From: Bemisia tabaci
Lineage: Eukaryota; Arthropoda; Insecta; Hemiptera; Aleyrodidae
Assembly: GCF_918797505.1 (NCBI RefSeq)
Contig: NC_092796.1
Span: forward strand, 33,056,098 to 33,120,097
Direction: 5' to 3'
Length of the DNA stretch: 64,000 nt
Below, piece by piece: positions 13,101 to 25,068 of this stretch (its first letter is position 1; every line of letters begins with the position of its first letter). The translations under genes were made by a program, and so were the position numbers. The notes under the pieces were generated by a model. The model was not told the origin of the DNA, ran no database searches, and saw only the letters and a list, made by a program, of their open reading frames with translations.

Positions 13101-16100
13101 AATTTGATGCAATCCTGAAACATGAAAAAAATTTTCTTGAAGACCCATCCTTTTTTTTTTTTTTTGATCCTATCAGCAAAATTTTGGTGAGTTTGTGTCA
13201 ATATCACATTTGATCACCTAAGAAATGGAACAGTCAAGTGACTTTTCGGAAGTAGGGATGATTTCAGGGGAGCGGAAAGTACCTTTCGGCCGAATATTTC
13301 ATGCGATCTGGGAATTTTCCTTTACTCACTTCCGAAAAATTTCCTTACTTTCCCAAAGTAATGGCATTTTTTTCAGTTCTTCACCTTTGGAAATTCCGTC
13401 AGGAATGCTCGAAACCTGTCCTGAAAAGTTATATTAGGTCGTGTGTCAAAGTGTCGTTGCCATAAGTTTCATCTCTAACTCAAAAATTTCCTCACCAACC
13501 ACACAGATTGCGTGATCAGGCAGATTTTCCACTCTTTGGTGATTCCACCTTTAATTACGTACAACTGCCTTGTTCCTCTACATAAGTGAAATTCTGCAAG
13601 ACAGTACAGCCGTAAGAATAGGAAGAATTTATTTTTTAGATGCAGCGACAAATGTCTCTAATCGATTGAAATATTGAAGCGGATATTACTGCTGGAGAAG
13701 TTGTTAAAAAAATGACCAACTCAGATCAGTTTGCAAGGATACTAACCTCTAAATACAAGACCACAGCTTTCCGATTTTCAGTATCGATGTCTGCCTCGTC
13801 CAATTTACCCAACCAAATTAGATGCATCGTATGACAGAGGTAATCTACTTTGTCATCAGACTCCAGATCTTGACTGTAAAAAAAAAAAAAAATATTTGTA
13901 AATTGAGATTTATGAGAACGTTTCTTCCTTGTTTTTTATTCCAAGAGCCATTAAGCTTAATAATATTCAATTTATATTTAGGAGCCCTTCGGGATGATAT
14001 TGGAAGGCTGTGTTAAAAACTTCTCATGATGGATGTACAGAGATGATTTTTTGGTACTTCCGAACATAAGTATGATACAAATTGAAGATTAAGCATATAA
14101 CGGTTGCTTATGAAAAAAATTTTTTAAAAAAATGAAAAAAAAATAGAAAAAAAATTGATAAAAAGAATTAATAAAAAAAATTGACACCTAATTCCTTCCT
14201 TTGAACACCTTTTTATAAATTTGCTTTTGTGTTCATTTCCTTTTCAATTTTTCTTGATTTTGCAGTTTAAAGATATGTAGGCAATTTTTTGCAAATTTTT
14301 CCCAAAAATAAACACTTTAAAATACTAAACAATAGGTATGTTCAGATGGTAAAGTTTTTACATTGACAGATCTTTCTCAAGTGTATGATTTTTTCTTTTT
14401 TTGGGGGGGGGGGGATTGTTTTGTATGGGGCTGAAGAACCTGAGAATTTAATAAAAATTTGATTTATGAAAAAGCAAACTGACCTCTTTGTAGCAAAAGT
14501 ATTTAAAAACTTTTCCTCAGCGAATTTGAAAATAGAATAAGCTTTCTCGAAGTCCCTCTCTTTAAGACAAGCTTTAATGTCTTGGATTGCTTTTGACAGA
14601 ACTGCAGTATTGGCCAGACCATCTTTTTCACCAACGTACTCTGCAACAAAACATTAAGGAGCTTGAAGAAAGAAAATGGAAAATTTCAGTGTCCCATTTT
14701 TAAGAAAACAAAAACTATTCTTTCGCAGCACAAAGTTTCTTGTTTCAATTTTGCTATGTCCCATATGACAAATTCATGATTCGAGCACCAATTTTTAGAG
14801 TTTTTCTTTTGAGTTTAAACAGCTATGGACGAATGCTAGTTACATTATTCATGGCAAAAGGGTTTGATAACACTTTAACACAGGGAGTACATATGACTCC
14901 TTGTCAAAAGCTGAAATTATTAGAGTGGTTGTCTGTTGTTCCTAGGAAATTTTGAAACACAGCAATGGACTTTCATCCTTCTGTAGAAAATTGATTTGAC
15001 ATGATTAAGCAGACAACTTTAAAATTTAATAATCGAGAGTCAAACTTTTTGATAAATACTAAATACAAACCTTTTTTAGTCTCTTCTTTGAGAAATTCTG
15101 TAAGGTCTTCTTTAATAGTGTCCCATTCTTTTTCCAGCTCAACAAATTTTTCATCATTTTGCTTTTCACTTTCCTGCAAACGTTGTTGCTCCTCATCATA
15201 CTGTTTTTGCAATTCTTCCAATCCAAGCTAAAATCATAGACAATGTAATTTACAATAAGTCAAACAAGTCGAACAAGAAATTTAAAAAAAAAAAATTCAT
15301 TTGAGACAGTCAGGGTGTCTACTTAGACAGGCAGGCCGAAGATCAGCAATTTTACAGTAATTATTCTGTACATTCCCAAAAAAATTCAGTACCTCCTCAA
15401 CAAAAAAAACTCATAATCAGTACTTTTTCAGTACCTCCATTTGACGAAATTCAAAAAAGTTTGAGAATTTGAGATTCTCCCTCTAACTGCGACAAAAATG
15501 ACGCAGACACAAAATTTCATTCTCAAATATCATACTAATTTTTCCCTCTGAGTTACTTTTTATCTTTATGTATTCATTTTCTTTTCGGATCAGCAAGAAA
15601 CAAACACAGTGGAAGTCGTTTCACCTTGTTTTGTTTTTTAAATTGTTCGCGCTCTCACAAATGGCACCGATTGAGGTTGCTGAGTGGATGCACTACTCCC
15701 AAAAATCCCTATTTTGTCTCATGAATTTCCTGACTTTCCAGGTTTTCTAGACTGCCGGAAACCCTGCCTGATAACAAGTAAAGAGAGACTTTGTATGGAT
15801 TACCTTGGCTGCAAATGGATTCCTTTCCAGCATGATTTTGATGAGCTGTATTGCATTCTTGGAGACAAAAACACTTTTATCGCTTAATCTCTCAATGGCT
15901 GCCTCTAGGAGTGGTATGGTTCGATGTTTGGGCAAGGCATTGCTTCGGCAGATGTCTTGCCAAAGCTGCAGCACCTGTAGAGAAATCAAGATTGTGAGAT
16001 ACCTGATACTTTGACTTTGTCAAATGAAAACAGAATGGTAATAGAATTAGACGAATTGACTGTTTAATTCTAGTGCAGACACGTTTAACATCTCATTTTT

Positions 16101-19100
16101 ACGGTTTCTGAGATTGAGGGCACTTTCTGTTGTTTTGCACGGAGCTTGATGTATATTGCGAATGTTGCTATTATGACAACAACGTCTGCCACATTAGCTT
16201 TTTAAGTTGACAAAATGTAGACATCTAATGGAATCCTGTTACTCAAGACCAACGGACAGCATGCACAACACATACTATATATCAAGTAGACTGTGTCCAT
16301 CAAGAGAGAGCTGACTTTCTTTGCTCATTTCAAAAATAATATTTCTATTTGCAATTTCTCTAAACGGGTAGATGATTTTAAAATTAATCATTTGTTTGCG
16401 GACAAAGTCCTTATGAATATGCACATATTTTTTGACCCACTTCAGTTTGGATTGGTCTGTTTTTCAATATTACTCAAGGATTTGGCATTCCCTAGTTTTT
16501 TCTTAAAATTTCAGGTTTTTCTACCCAGATCATGTTAGCCAAATTGATCCCGATAGGATGATCAGAATTGCACAATATACTGAAAGGTACTGCAGGGAAA
16601 AATATTTCAAGAACAAGTGTTAGAGAAGCGTTAGGCTTCTTACAAACAAAACATTCTTGTAACATCCTTAAATGCTGCGAAATTTGAAATTAAAGACATG
16701 AGAATATCGTCTTAAACTATAATTAACTCTACTTATGCCAAATGGCAAAAAAAACTTAGAAAAGTTAAGAATAGCTGATTATTGAAAAAGCAGATATAAT
16801 ACAAACCTTGGACCTCACTAATGCAGCAATATCGACAATATGTTCCATGAGGTAATCAAAAAATTCATCACGCTCTTCTTTGGCCTCTTCGTCTAACTCT
16901 TCACCTTTTAGTACTTTTACGAGCAGCTCAGCAAGGATTGTGAGCACACAATTCCTCATGGTGTACGGCTAGTTATGAGCAAACAAATACAAAATTAATA
17001 TTACTTCTGAGGAAAAGATGAAACGAGATGATAAAATGAGTGGCAATTATTTTGTTGCCCTTCTGACACAAGGACTTAACTACACTCTGTAATGAATCCT
17101 GTTATCTGTACAATTTAAAGCTTTTTTGGGCTCATCTCAACGTGTATTTACGTCCTTTTACTAGCCGGGCAACAATTAGAACTTCATACATTGATGTTAA
17201 GAATTCTATATTGAAATATTTTAAATGTATATTGTAAGTGCCTGCAAGTATTTTGCATCCTAATTTCCATCCACCAGGTAAAGACTCACTCTTGATATAC
17301 ACGCTAAAAAAAGTTCTAGGGATAGCTGGCACTGCGATTTTTGATTCCTTAAAAATTGGAAAATTGGCACAAATTATCTGCGAGCACCAATCAAGCAATA
17401 AAAGCTTGCAAGACTGAATGTATGTAGTACTGTAATAGGGCTTCTTTGGTCCATCCTTCTTCCGAAAACAGCACATTCTCAGGATTGAAACACACCAAAG
17501 AAGAGGAAAATTAAATGTTTGGAACAACTGGAGATTAAAAAATCAACTTTAAACTTCACTGTTCTCAAAAGGAAAGACAGGTACAGAATGGACCACTAAG
17601 ACAAGGTGCAAATTTAAGAATTATGATATGTTTTCTCATCAAAATATCACTTGGTAGCCAATTTGTACAATGAAAAAAATCACTGAAAGTAACTCCTTAC
17701 AAAGTTATTAGCATTTGTAAATGCATAAATTCAAAGACGACCAAAAAGACTAAAAAGTGCTACATGTTTTTAAAGTATTTTACACAAGGCGCAGGAAGAA
17801 GACATAATACATCTTAAGGATAATTGGTACTCACGTCTGATTCAAGATGTTGCACTAAATTGCTCATAACAGGTCGGATGAGACTGGCATCACAGCTAGC
17901 AATTGCAACAAGAAATGCTGAAAATGCTCTGGTTGTACTTGTGTCTTCGGCAGATATGGAGTCTTTTGAATCGGTTATTTCCCTCACAATCTCACGAACA
18001 AGTGACTTACAGCCGTAGCTTGTGACAAACATAACGGTGGCATGCGCTAGTGGTGTGATTAAATGCTCATATAATTTTATCAGCTGAAAAATGATTAAAA
18101 TTTCATTTTAGAGATTTTGAGAGAGTTTTGTAAGGGAAGAATTCAGAGAGAATAGGATGACATAATTTTATATTGTAGTAATTAACTTGAAAATTTTTTA
18201 AAAGCTGAATTAAAGTACTTGAAATTCATCTGTGGAAGCTAAAAATTGAGGTTAATTGTAAGGTTAAAATAAATGCCAAGAAAAAAATTGTTAATTGGTT
18301 CCAAATTTCTTGATCGAGTAGTTGCTTAAAATGAAGATTCCTCTGCAATTATCTACTGAGATGAGGTTCAATTGGACTGCGCTAAGCAGAAAGGAACCAA
18401 GCCACATCAGCTGTTGCGAAATTTAATCTGGCAATTCAAATGTTTATATGAAAACAGTTGTACGGATTTTTGTGCAAATTTCAGCGGATTTTCTGCATAG
18501 TACGAAGCAAATTCCTTAAAATTTTCAAAAGAATCTGCACAAACGTTCTCTTGTAAAAAATTACAATCTCCTGTTAAATTTGGCAATTCTTGATGAGACC
18601 TGGTTCCTTTCTGCTTAACGCGGTCTGATTGTCAGTTGGCTTGAATGTTACATACCTGAACGATTTTAACAGTACAACTGAGTCCGTGGTTGTACTTTTT
18701 GATCAACTGGGCAATGACTTTAAACAAAATATCTCTTAATGGCTTTGATTTTGCGGCTGCAATTGTGGGGTCCTCCAAAGTTCTATAACAGCAGTTGGCA
18801 ATCATGCTAAAATAGAAGAAAATTCAAAGATTACATGTTTGAAATTAGAATTAGGCCTTACAGACTGAAAAGCTTGAAAGACCATTTCTCAAAAAAATTT
18901 ATTAAGTATTAACAAAAAGTATTTTTTAATATTTTCATTATCAGAACAAGATCCTCTCCACTGTTTGAAGTGAACATCATTGTGCAAATGCAAAATTCAG
19001 TCCTGCGAGTGTGAAGTAAAGATCAAAGTTACACCTAAGAAAAACAATAAATCATAAAACTGTACTGTTTGCATACTGAAGAAAACAGTCTTAAGCAACT

Positions 19101-22100
19101 GAGTCAATTTCTGCTTTTTTAACCGTACCTTATTTTCCACACTACAGCAATTTAGAGACAACAGTTGCCATTTTCATAGGAATTCCCTCATTATCAGATC
19201 AACAAAAAAGGGACTTTGCTAGTGCTCATCACTTAAAAACCGTTTTCAAAGTGTGTTTGCATTACATATCTAGTGCCCCCTGTTTTTCTACAATAGATGC
19301 AGATTTCCTTGTTTGCACTAGGGTCATTCTACTAAGTCATTGACACACCAATAATCTTTTGTACTAGTGTATGACAGTATAGTGTATTGGCAGGGCAGCA
19401 TGAGAGATAAAAAGTTTGGAGTGATGTAAGAATCGGCTATCAATATCATTTTTTTCTGCGCATGTTTCTAGAGAAAAGAGGGCATGATATATGCTGTAAG
19501 GAATGAGAAAGATAAAAAATAGTCATTTTACTTGACAAACTCCTCATCAGCCACGGGTGGATCCCATAATTTATGGATCGGCTGGGCTAAAATTTCATGG
19601 ACGAGTTCAAATCCCTCCCTTTGGTCGTCCTCCCAATACCAATCGAATTCTTCGGCCAGCTTCGATACTGCTGAGGTAGCTTTCTTTCGACCCTGCAAAA
19701 GTGACAAGATTTTAGATTGCCTAGGAAGATTAAAAGTAGAAAATAATATACATTAGCATTTCTTCATCTTCTTTTTCATACCTATTTGACAATATTCAAA
19801 GTCTCTTAAGTGAGAGCTCTTTTCCAAATCCGATTTTAATTAATTATTTTTTTATTTTTTCCGTTTGTCTTTCACAGACTTTAAGTTGTTGGTTCAAATT
19901 TTTTTTTTGACGACTGGTTGTTTTTAATTTATATGTATTCTTGTTTGTTGTCGGCTTTTTTTTTTTTGTTGCTTTTGTTTTTTCTGGCCTTTTGGGAACC
20001 TTTGTTTGTTCTTCTAAAGACTCTGTTTAACATTAATGGAAATTGTTTCTTTACCTAGATGATGTAAATAAATAAATGAAAAATTAAGGTTTTTACCTTT
20101 CCTGTTTCCAGCATAGAGGTGTCATAGCATTCAGTGATTTTTTCGCTTAAACATTTTACAAAATCGGTATATACATACAACATCATCTTAGTGGCATTTA
20201 ATGCTTTGAGATTCTCCTCCGTGGATCCTGATTCCAGATAAAGTTGCAGACCACTTTGAAGCTGTTTTAAACCTGAAAAAAATGATAAAAAGTGAGTGGA
20301 AAATGGGCGGGGGGCCTCAAAGGGTCGTAACTTCAGTAGACGTCTAAGACATTTTTCATCTTATTCTTCTTGACAATTTTTTCTGAAAAATTAAGTGCAC
20401 TTGCATACACCAATGTATCGCAAGCTAAAATCGAAAAATACCTATCTCAAATTGCTACTTTATGCTCAAGTCTCTGCTCATGTTTGAATTTTTCACAGGA
20501 AGTCCAACCAACAGTCTCTACAGAAATTTTCTGTGAATTTTTTTGAGGTTCTCTAAAAATAATGACATTCAATTGCGAGGGAAACATCCTAATTACTTTT
20601 TCTTAAAGAGAGAAAACACAATAAGATATTTTAAAATGTTGGAATACCTAAAGATGCACATTTTTCTGCATTTAGCCATCAATGAACTAGAGAATTTACA
20701 AGGGATTTGAAACAATGATTCCGGTTATTGTACAACTTAATGAGAAAAAGTTACTTTTATCTTTTTTTGACTTCTCAGGTCTCAGCATGAAACGATAGAA
20801 AAAAGAAATTCTCTGATCAGAACCTGGGTTTAAAAATTTTTCTTGGCTTGTTAAATTTTTTTTAGAAATGCTGGTTATTAAGTATCACTTACAGTAGGTC
20901 ACAAAGACAAAATAAATTATTGTAAGGACGGTGTACTAAACTGAAAGGAAAGTACTTTGCTGTCTCTTAATCAATTATAAAATCAATTTATTCAAAGAGT
21001 AGTTTTTTGCTTGGTTACAGAATGCTTGGCTTTATTGCCAAATCTTAATGATTAAAAGATAACAACATCTTTCTAGGCACTTGTGGAGATGCTGCTCTTT
21101 GAAAAACATGGTAGATGATAATACTGTAATAGACCCAGGGATAAAATGGGTCAATGGTCCCCACACGAACCGCCTTGCTTGGGGGGCGTAGCGTAGCTCG
21201 AGGATGGAAGAAAAGGGGGAACAAGAACGTATCAGGGTGTATATGTCTAACACACTTTTACTCAAACGGAACAAACGATGCCACAAACTACTAACTGGCG
21301 GCCCAGACTTCTTACCACTATGCAAAACACTCAAACTACACTTAGTGGGCCCTACCGACACTAAGGGCGCTGGACCTTGGTGATGCTTCTAGGCGTACAC
21401 GTAGCCAACTGCCCAGAACCAGATCTTCAGCCTACCCAGCTTAACTCCGGCCCTGAAAAGCTGGCCCCGAGACGGCACGCTCGCCCAAACTTCAGTCCGG
21501 AAAACCGCGGCCGCTGACACATGAACGATGCCGAGACGGCGCCGAACGCTGCACCAAAGGACACACGATTTCCCGGAAATCGTGCCGTCCTATTTCAATA
21601 CCATCAATTGCGTTTCTCAAGGAGGGAGTTTACGTTATTTTGGGCTGAGAAACTTGGTATTTGGACAGAGTTCCTAAAAATTTGCTCAGAATTCATTCGG
21701 AATTTCCACTGATGAAAGAGGACCATAAAAAAACTTTCCTAAGGCGTGGCTAATCCACTATTTTACAAGATAGATACTGCATAAAAATAATCTCCATAAC
21801 AGAGATTTTTAGTTCTCTACCAAGTCTTCTACAAACACGGGGAAAGTTTCGAGGAAGGTTCAACTACACGACAAAAAATATACAAAAAATGAGCATCCAT
21901 GTGGCTACCAGAGAGGAACATTACCTCTTATCAAAACATTTTTGAAGAAGCGCTGAAGAACAGGCCATTTCATGTTACGGAATGTTACCAGCACTGTATA
22001 CAGGGTATCAAAGTGGTCAACGATAAAATAAAAGCCTTCTTCTTGTATTGCTGTTCGGCATTCTGTAAAGTTTGAGATTTGTATGAATTAGAAACATTGT

Positions 22101-23142
22101 GATTATGTATATTCAGTAAAAATTCAAAATTTAAAAATGGGAAGATAGGATAACCTTGCATGTCTTTAATTCATGAATGTTTCACATCTGAAAAGGTGAA
22201 GCATATTTAACCACAATATGAAAAACTTCGTATTTTTCATTCCTTTCATTTAGTCTCGAGTTGAAAGAGATGATGAGTTATTTCCAATGGTTGAAACTTT
22301 AAAAAAATCTTTGACACCATTTAGGCAATCATTATTCATTTCTAGAGCCAGCATCTGCTCTTAAAAGCTAGAATAAAAAATCAGTGTGCTTTAATCGACT
22401 GAGCTCATGAGGCTTTTCTGGTTATAGAATCCTAGACTGGGGTGTATATATTTCTGATTTCATCATCCAAATATCATTATAAAAGGTAAACTTGATCTGA
22501 AAACGTGATGCTTTCTTGGATATCCAAATTTCAGGACTTCTTATTGAGAAAGAGGCTGCCCTATTTTTTTATGAAAACTGGGCTATCAGTTTAGACCAAA
22601 AAATCATCAAGATAAAAAGTGTCACAAGCTGCCGAAAAGATGGACTACTTATGCCAGGTAAAAAAATAACGGTACTTGATTTAAGGCACACAATGTGCCA
22701 AGCGAGATGCGACTCCAAGTTGACATATTGGAGCCGACATTCAGTTTCAGACTACCAAAGCTATCATAAAAGCTTTGAAAGCTTGGTGTCTGGTCTCCTC
22801 GGAACATATCTTATCGCTATCTTCAGTTGCCAACTTCGGCAGTACTCATTCTATGCCTCTATCGTACATGAAAACGGAACAATATTTTCACGACTTCATC
22901 TGAACTTTTCAAAGACAGCTTTTTAACAACAAAATCCTTCGAAATCTAATCTTAGACATAGAGTGGTTACAGGTTTATGAGAAAAGGCATAACTGACGAT
23001 GTACAAAATCAGTATCCTCACCTTCTATCTTCCTGTTCAGATCTCCAGGATCAACTAAGTCAGAGACATGGTACTGACTAGGATCATCAGCAGTTCGGAG
23101 GTCTTCTTTGTTCAAGGGTAACACGAATTCAAAATGAGACAT
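1122..23142 (-). CDS. NCAPD2: Condensin complex subunit 1 (NCAPD2/CAP-D2), 27 proposed exons
   Basis: HEAT-repeat subunit of condensin I, which compacts mitotic chromosomes with SMC2/SMC4. Coding exons in order: 23142-23022, 22062-21925, 20272-20097, 19692-19532, 18806-18656, 18083-17835, 16968-16807, 15974-15804, 15227-15071, 14640-14484, 13873-13747, 13114-12845, 12435-12319, 11540-11452, 10752-10606, 9947-9827, 8731-8629, 7909-7825, 6730-6586, 5400-5279, 4879-4753, 4146-4019, 3583-3444, 2890-2758, 2343-2076, 1411-1273, 1147-1122. Phases agree throughout, giving about 1309 aa (human protein about 1400). Family blocks seen: FDTLYTVL, YGCKSLVREIVREI, TMRNCVLTILAEL, DKSVFVSKNAIQL, and the C-terminal Cnd1 region (about 990-1160) with FPNLIEPWTHHLYARLRD, NEMVKVKGQISD, MPDIISRLSNPDQGV and VEKLCHRFR. 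The start MSHFEFVLPL matches the family N-terminus. The last exon is uncertain: reading through the donor at 1273, or an exon ending TCTTCTTAA further down, are alternatives, and no AATAAA was found below it. Confidence 0.94.
1524..1708. mobile_element. Foldback MITE in NCAPD2 intron 25
   Basis: The first and last about 60 bases are imperfect inverted repeats (CTTAAGGAACGGTATCAATG at the left; the right end reads CTAAGAAGCGGCATTGACAA in reverse complement, then GTCGTTTTTAG). The central parts share CAACTC(A/T)ACGATTTTTT. Confidence 0.7.
4446..4560. repeat. Small AT-rich inverted repeat in NCAPD2 intron 21
   Basis: AAAATTAAAACGCT and AGCGTTTTTAATTTTAATTTT face each other around about 60 bases. 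Possibly a very short MITE. Confidence 0.5.
4949..5045. mobile_element. Partial copy of the CTGC-GG-TGATTATTG family, NCAPD2 intron 20
   Basis: Contains ATTGATGGACGTAACTATAG and TCCTATTGGTTGAAACAAG in the same order as the full copy at 10884; only this left part is present. Confidence 0.6.
8167..8305. repeat. 26-bp minisatellite, five full units plus a partial, in NCAPD2 intron 17
   Basis: Unit ATTGATACACAGTATCAACG + (TA or CA)-TAGT-type ending, repeated exactly every 26 bases from 8167 to 8296, then a partial to 8305. Units differ only at positions 20-21 (CG-TA against CA-CA). Each unit contains TTGATAC-ACA-GTATCAA, a 7-bp palindrome with a 3-bp spacer. Confidence 0.95.
8624..8629 (-). other. 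GC-AG splice donor of NCAPD2 intron 17
   Basis: On the minus strand the exon ending at 8629 (CAGATG) is followed by GCAAGT instead of GTAAGT. Joining after that G to the acceptor at 7910 gives an in-frame GAA codon (..NPD-E-FYDTF..) and keeps the family alignment; no nearby GT donor does so. GC-AG introns are a known minor class handled by the U2 spliceosome, and the otherwise perfect match to U1 snRNA is typical for them. Confidence 0.8.
9255..9806. mobile_element. Long-TIR non-autonomous DNA transposon in NCAPD2 intron 16
   Basis: About 150 bp at each end are imperfect inverted repeats, starting ATGGACCACTAG and ending CTAGTGGTCCAT. Shared blocks include GATACATGTTTCTTAACCA and ACAACGAAAATTAC. 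No coding frame is present and no clear target-site duplication could be fixed. A degenerate relative is at 17590-17800. Confidence 0.8.
10884..11170. mobile_element. MITE with CTGCAGGTTGATTATTG ends, NCAPD2 intron 14
   Basis: Left end CTGCAGGTTGATTATTGCAA; the right end, read in reverse complement, is GAGCTGATTATTGAAATCG. The interior (GACAAAGCTATAGA, CTATTGGTTGAAACAAG) recurs at 54452-54706 and 4949-5045. No coding frame. Confidence 0.75.
15311..15450. mobile_element. Truncated CAGGGTGTCTA MITE, NCAPD2 intron 8
   Basis: CAGGGTGTCTACTTAGACAG followed by ACATTCCCAAAAAAATTCAG and CAGTACTTTTTCAGTACCTC, the same order as the reverse complement of the 30252 element. The second end is missing. 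Confidence 0.6.
17590..17800. mobile_element. Degenerate one-ended copy of the 9255-9806 element
   Basis: Begins ATGGACCACTAAGACAAGGT and follows the same order of motifs as the left arm at 9255 (ATGTTT..TCAT/TTAACC.AAA, ACTCCTTAC.AA). The opposite end is not found. It lies in NCAPD2 intron 6. Confidence 0.6.
18372..18630. mobile_element. Short TIR element (GCAGAAAGGAACCA family) in NCAPD2 intron 5
   Basis: Ends GCGCTAAGCAGAAAGGAACC and, as reverse complement at the right end, GCGTTAAGCAGAAAGGAACC bound about 256 bp. The interior is closely similar to 58545-58795, including CACATCAGCT, TTTTGTGC.AATTTCAG and GCACAAACG. No coding capacity. Typical MITE. Confidence 0.85.
21100..21720. repeat. 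GC-rich anomalous island in NCAPD2 intron 2
   Basis: A stretch of visibly higher GC (GGCGGCCCAGAC, CCGCGGCCGCTGAC, GAGACGGCGCCGAACGC) in an otherwise AT-rich intron. The minus frame 21032-21361 (109 codons) and plus frame 21521-21712 match nothing I recognise. It may be a transposon or retroelement remnant, but no terminal repeats were seen. Confidence 0.4.
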
Positions 23143-23166
23143 TGTGGGATGAATATTTTTACCTTC
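23143..23166 (-). other. NCAPD2: NCAPD2 5' UTR part of the first coding exon
   Basis: Twenty-four bases upstream of the NCAPD2 ATG there is a minus-strand acceptor, a pyrimidine-rich run ending CTTAG at 23167. This implies at least one upstream non-coding exon. A donor-like CATG|GTTAGT near 24190 on the minus strand is a possible partner. If so, the hAT element at 23334-23966 sits in the first intron. Confidence 0.45.
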
Positions 23167-23333
23167 CTAAGAGAAAAACTGGAAAAACAAGCGCATACTT
23201 AAACAAGTGATGTTAAACAATAATTTCACAGCTAAAGATTGTAGTGCAGACAAAAATTTGAAATTGAATGCTACAATTACCTCGGATCAGGAGAAAACTG
23301 CATGCCGTATTACCAACTTTGGCCAGGGCCGGA

Positions 23334-23966
23334 TTTAGCTTTTTGCCGCCCCTGGGTCTACAATATTTCGCCACTACATTGTCAACAGTATCCCCCCCTC
23401 CCCGCACTCCCAACTTCCCACGCCATCAGTCTCATCTTGCCCCCTCTCGTGCGCCGCGTGGGCGCGTAGCTGTTTCAAAATGTGCCACGAATATATGAAA
23501 TGGAATGGATGGATGGGGCAAAAATACAATGTGGAGACAAAGTTGAAGCTAGTGTAGCTCAATGTATTACTTACAATGTGTTTTCGGAAGATCAGGTTAA
23601 AAAGTTTTTCTCCGGGTTTTCAGTCTAGCAAAGCTGTCAACCAGAGCATCGATGTCTAAATTGATTGTCAAGTCTGCCTCGATGTTAAAAATTGCCGTGC
23701 TGTTAAGTTTCCCTTGGGATCACTCCAACGAACGATCATCGTAGCGCTTGAGGCCGGACCTAGAGGGCGACAGCTTTGCCGCTCCCGTCAACTCCCTTCC
23801 TTCATACATTTTGCCGCTCATCTTTTCACTTCGCTCCGTCTCTGTCTCCATTTTTTTCTTTTTTCTCGCTTTAATTTTCAATTAACCCATTGCCAAAATT
23901 TGCCGCCCCTCAAAATTTGCCGCAATGGGCATGTGCTCCAATGCCCTATAGGTAAATCCGGCCCTG
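23334..23966. mobile_element. Non-autonomous hAT-type element with exact 8-bp TSD
   Basis: Terminal inverted repeats CAGGGCCGGATTTA and TAAATCCGGCCCTG bound a 633-bp segment that is GC-richer than its flanks. The eight bases before and after it are identical (ACTTTGGC at 23326-23333 and 23967-23974). Eight-bp duplications and CAGGG-type ends are characteristic of the hAT superfamily. No transposase frame is present. It lies 192 bases upstream of the NCAPD2 ATG, probably in a 5' UTR intron. Confidence 0.9.
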
Positions 23967-24781
23967 ACTTTGGCATTAACAATCCCTGACAATATAGAGA
24001 AAAACCTACTACTTACCTAACTACAAAGTGGCAGAGTAAATAAAATGAAATATTTAAAATACACAGTCCACGGTCAAGTCTGACAGTCCAAGATGTACTT
24101 GACTGAATGATTTAGTTTCAAGCTGGGTGATAATGGAAATACTGAATGATTTTAGCATAAATATAACGAGAGCGAGCTCGGGTACTAACCATGACATTTC
24201 TCTTTCGCTTTGTGGATTGCGTTAAACTTCCTCAACTCTGAGGGAGATAAAAAGTAAATTAAACATCCCTGATAACGTCGCCTGAAAGAAGCAGTAGTTG
24301 CAAAAGGCTTCGGGCTTCCTGAACTCGGTAATTTCCAATTGTTATTGGCAGCGCTGAGGTCTGGTCGTAATACTAAAGCGTTGGTTGTTAAAGACAGCTG
24401 CTCTATTATTAAAGTCTACAATAAAATATACAAATGAAAACAGTGCTCTTTTTACTATAGATACGCAGTAAGCATATGAATGGCCACAGTCTGACTGAAG
24501 AGGCAGCATCGGAACCACAGAACCTGGCGCTTCGGCGTTTCGGCCTCTCTCCAAACCTTCAATTCTTGACCATCAAGAGGTTTAAGTGGCAAAACATAAA
24601 AATGACCAGACGTACCTGTAAATTTAAATGCATTTTTAAAATTGAATAAGGGTAAGCACGAGTAAAAGGCAAAATTTCAATAAATTTGTCTTCAGTAAAT
24701 TGAATAAATAAATCACGACTCTTACAACTCTTCTAAACTTCCTCTGAATTGGCGCCAGTTCAGTGTTTTGATGTTTCAGTG

Positions 24782-24789
24782 TGACGTCA
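24782..24789. promoter_or_regulatory. TGACGTCA (CRE/ATF-like) palindrome
   Basis: A full 8-bp consensus site for bZIP factors of the CREB/ATF type, in the interval between two divergent genes. About one chance copy of an 8-mer is expected in 64 kb, so the location is the only support. Confidence 0.3.
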
Positions 24790-24839
24790 TGGGTTGACAG
24801 TGAGTCGAAATCGAAAGTCTGGTCGAAAGTGAATGGAGA

Positions 24840-25068
24840 GTCCCAACTCTCAAACTTTCTGAAATACCGTGAAATAGTTTGAAAGCTTTTGAAAGATTCG
24901 AATCATATTCGAATATTCGCCTCGAGGTATTCGAAATCGCAAGATTCGAATGTTTGCTTCGAAGTATTCGAAATCACAAGATTCGATTTCTCAAACAATC
25001 GTAATCGAAAAGTTTCGAATATTCGAATAATCGCAATCGCACTCGACTTCGATATATGTCCATCCCTG
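24840..25068. mobile_element. TTCGAAT-rich fragment with a hAT-like CATCCCTG end
   Basis: Dense alternation of TTCGAA, ATTCGAAT, TCGCAATCGCA and similar words ends at GATATATGTCCATCCCTG, whose reverse complement starts CAGGGATGGACATAT, a common hAT-type terminus. The opposite end and a target-site duplication could not be found, so it is probably truncated. Confidence 0.5.

Noticed and set aside
15001..15231. Plus-strand frame over NCAPD2 exon 9
   Set aside because: Antisense of the coiled-coil-like EELQKQYDEEQQRL segment; not a separate gene.
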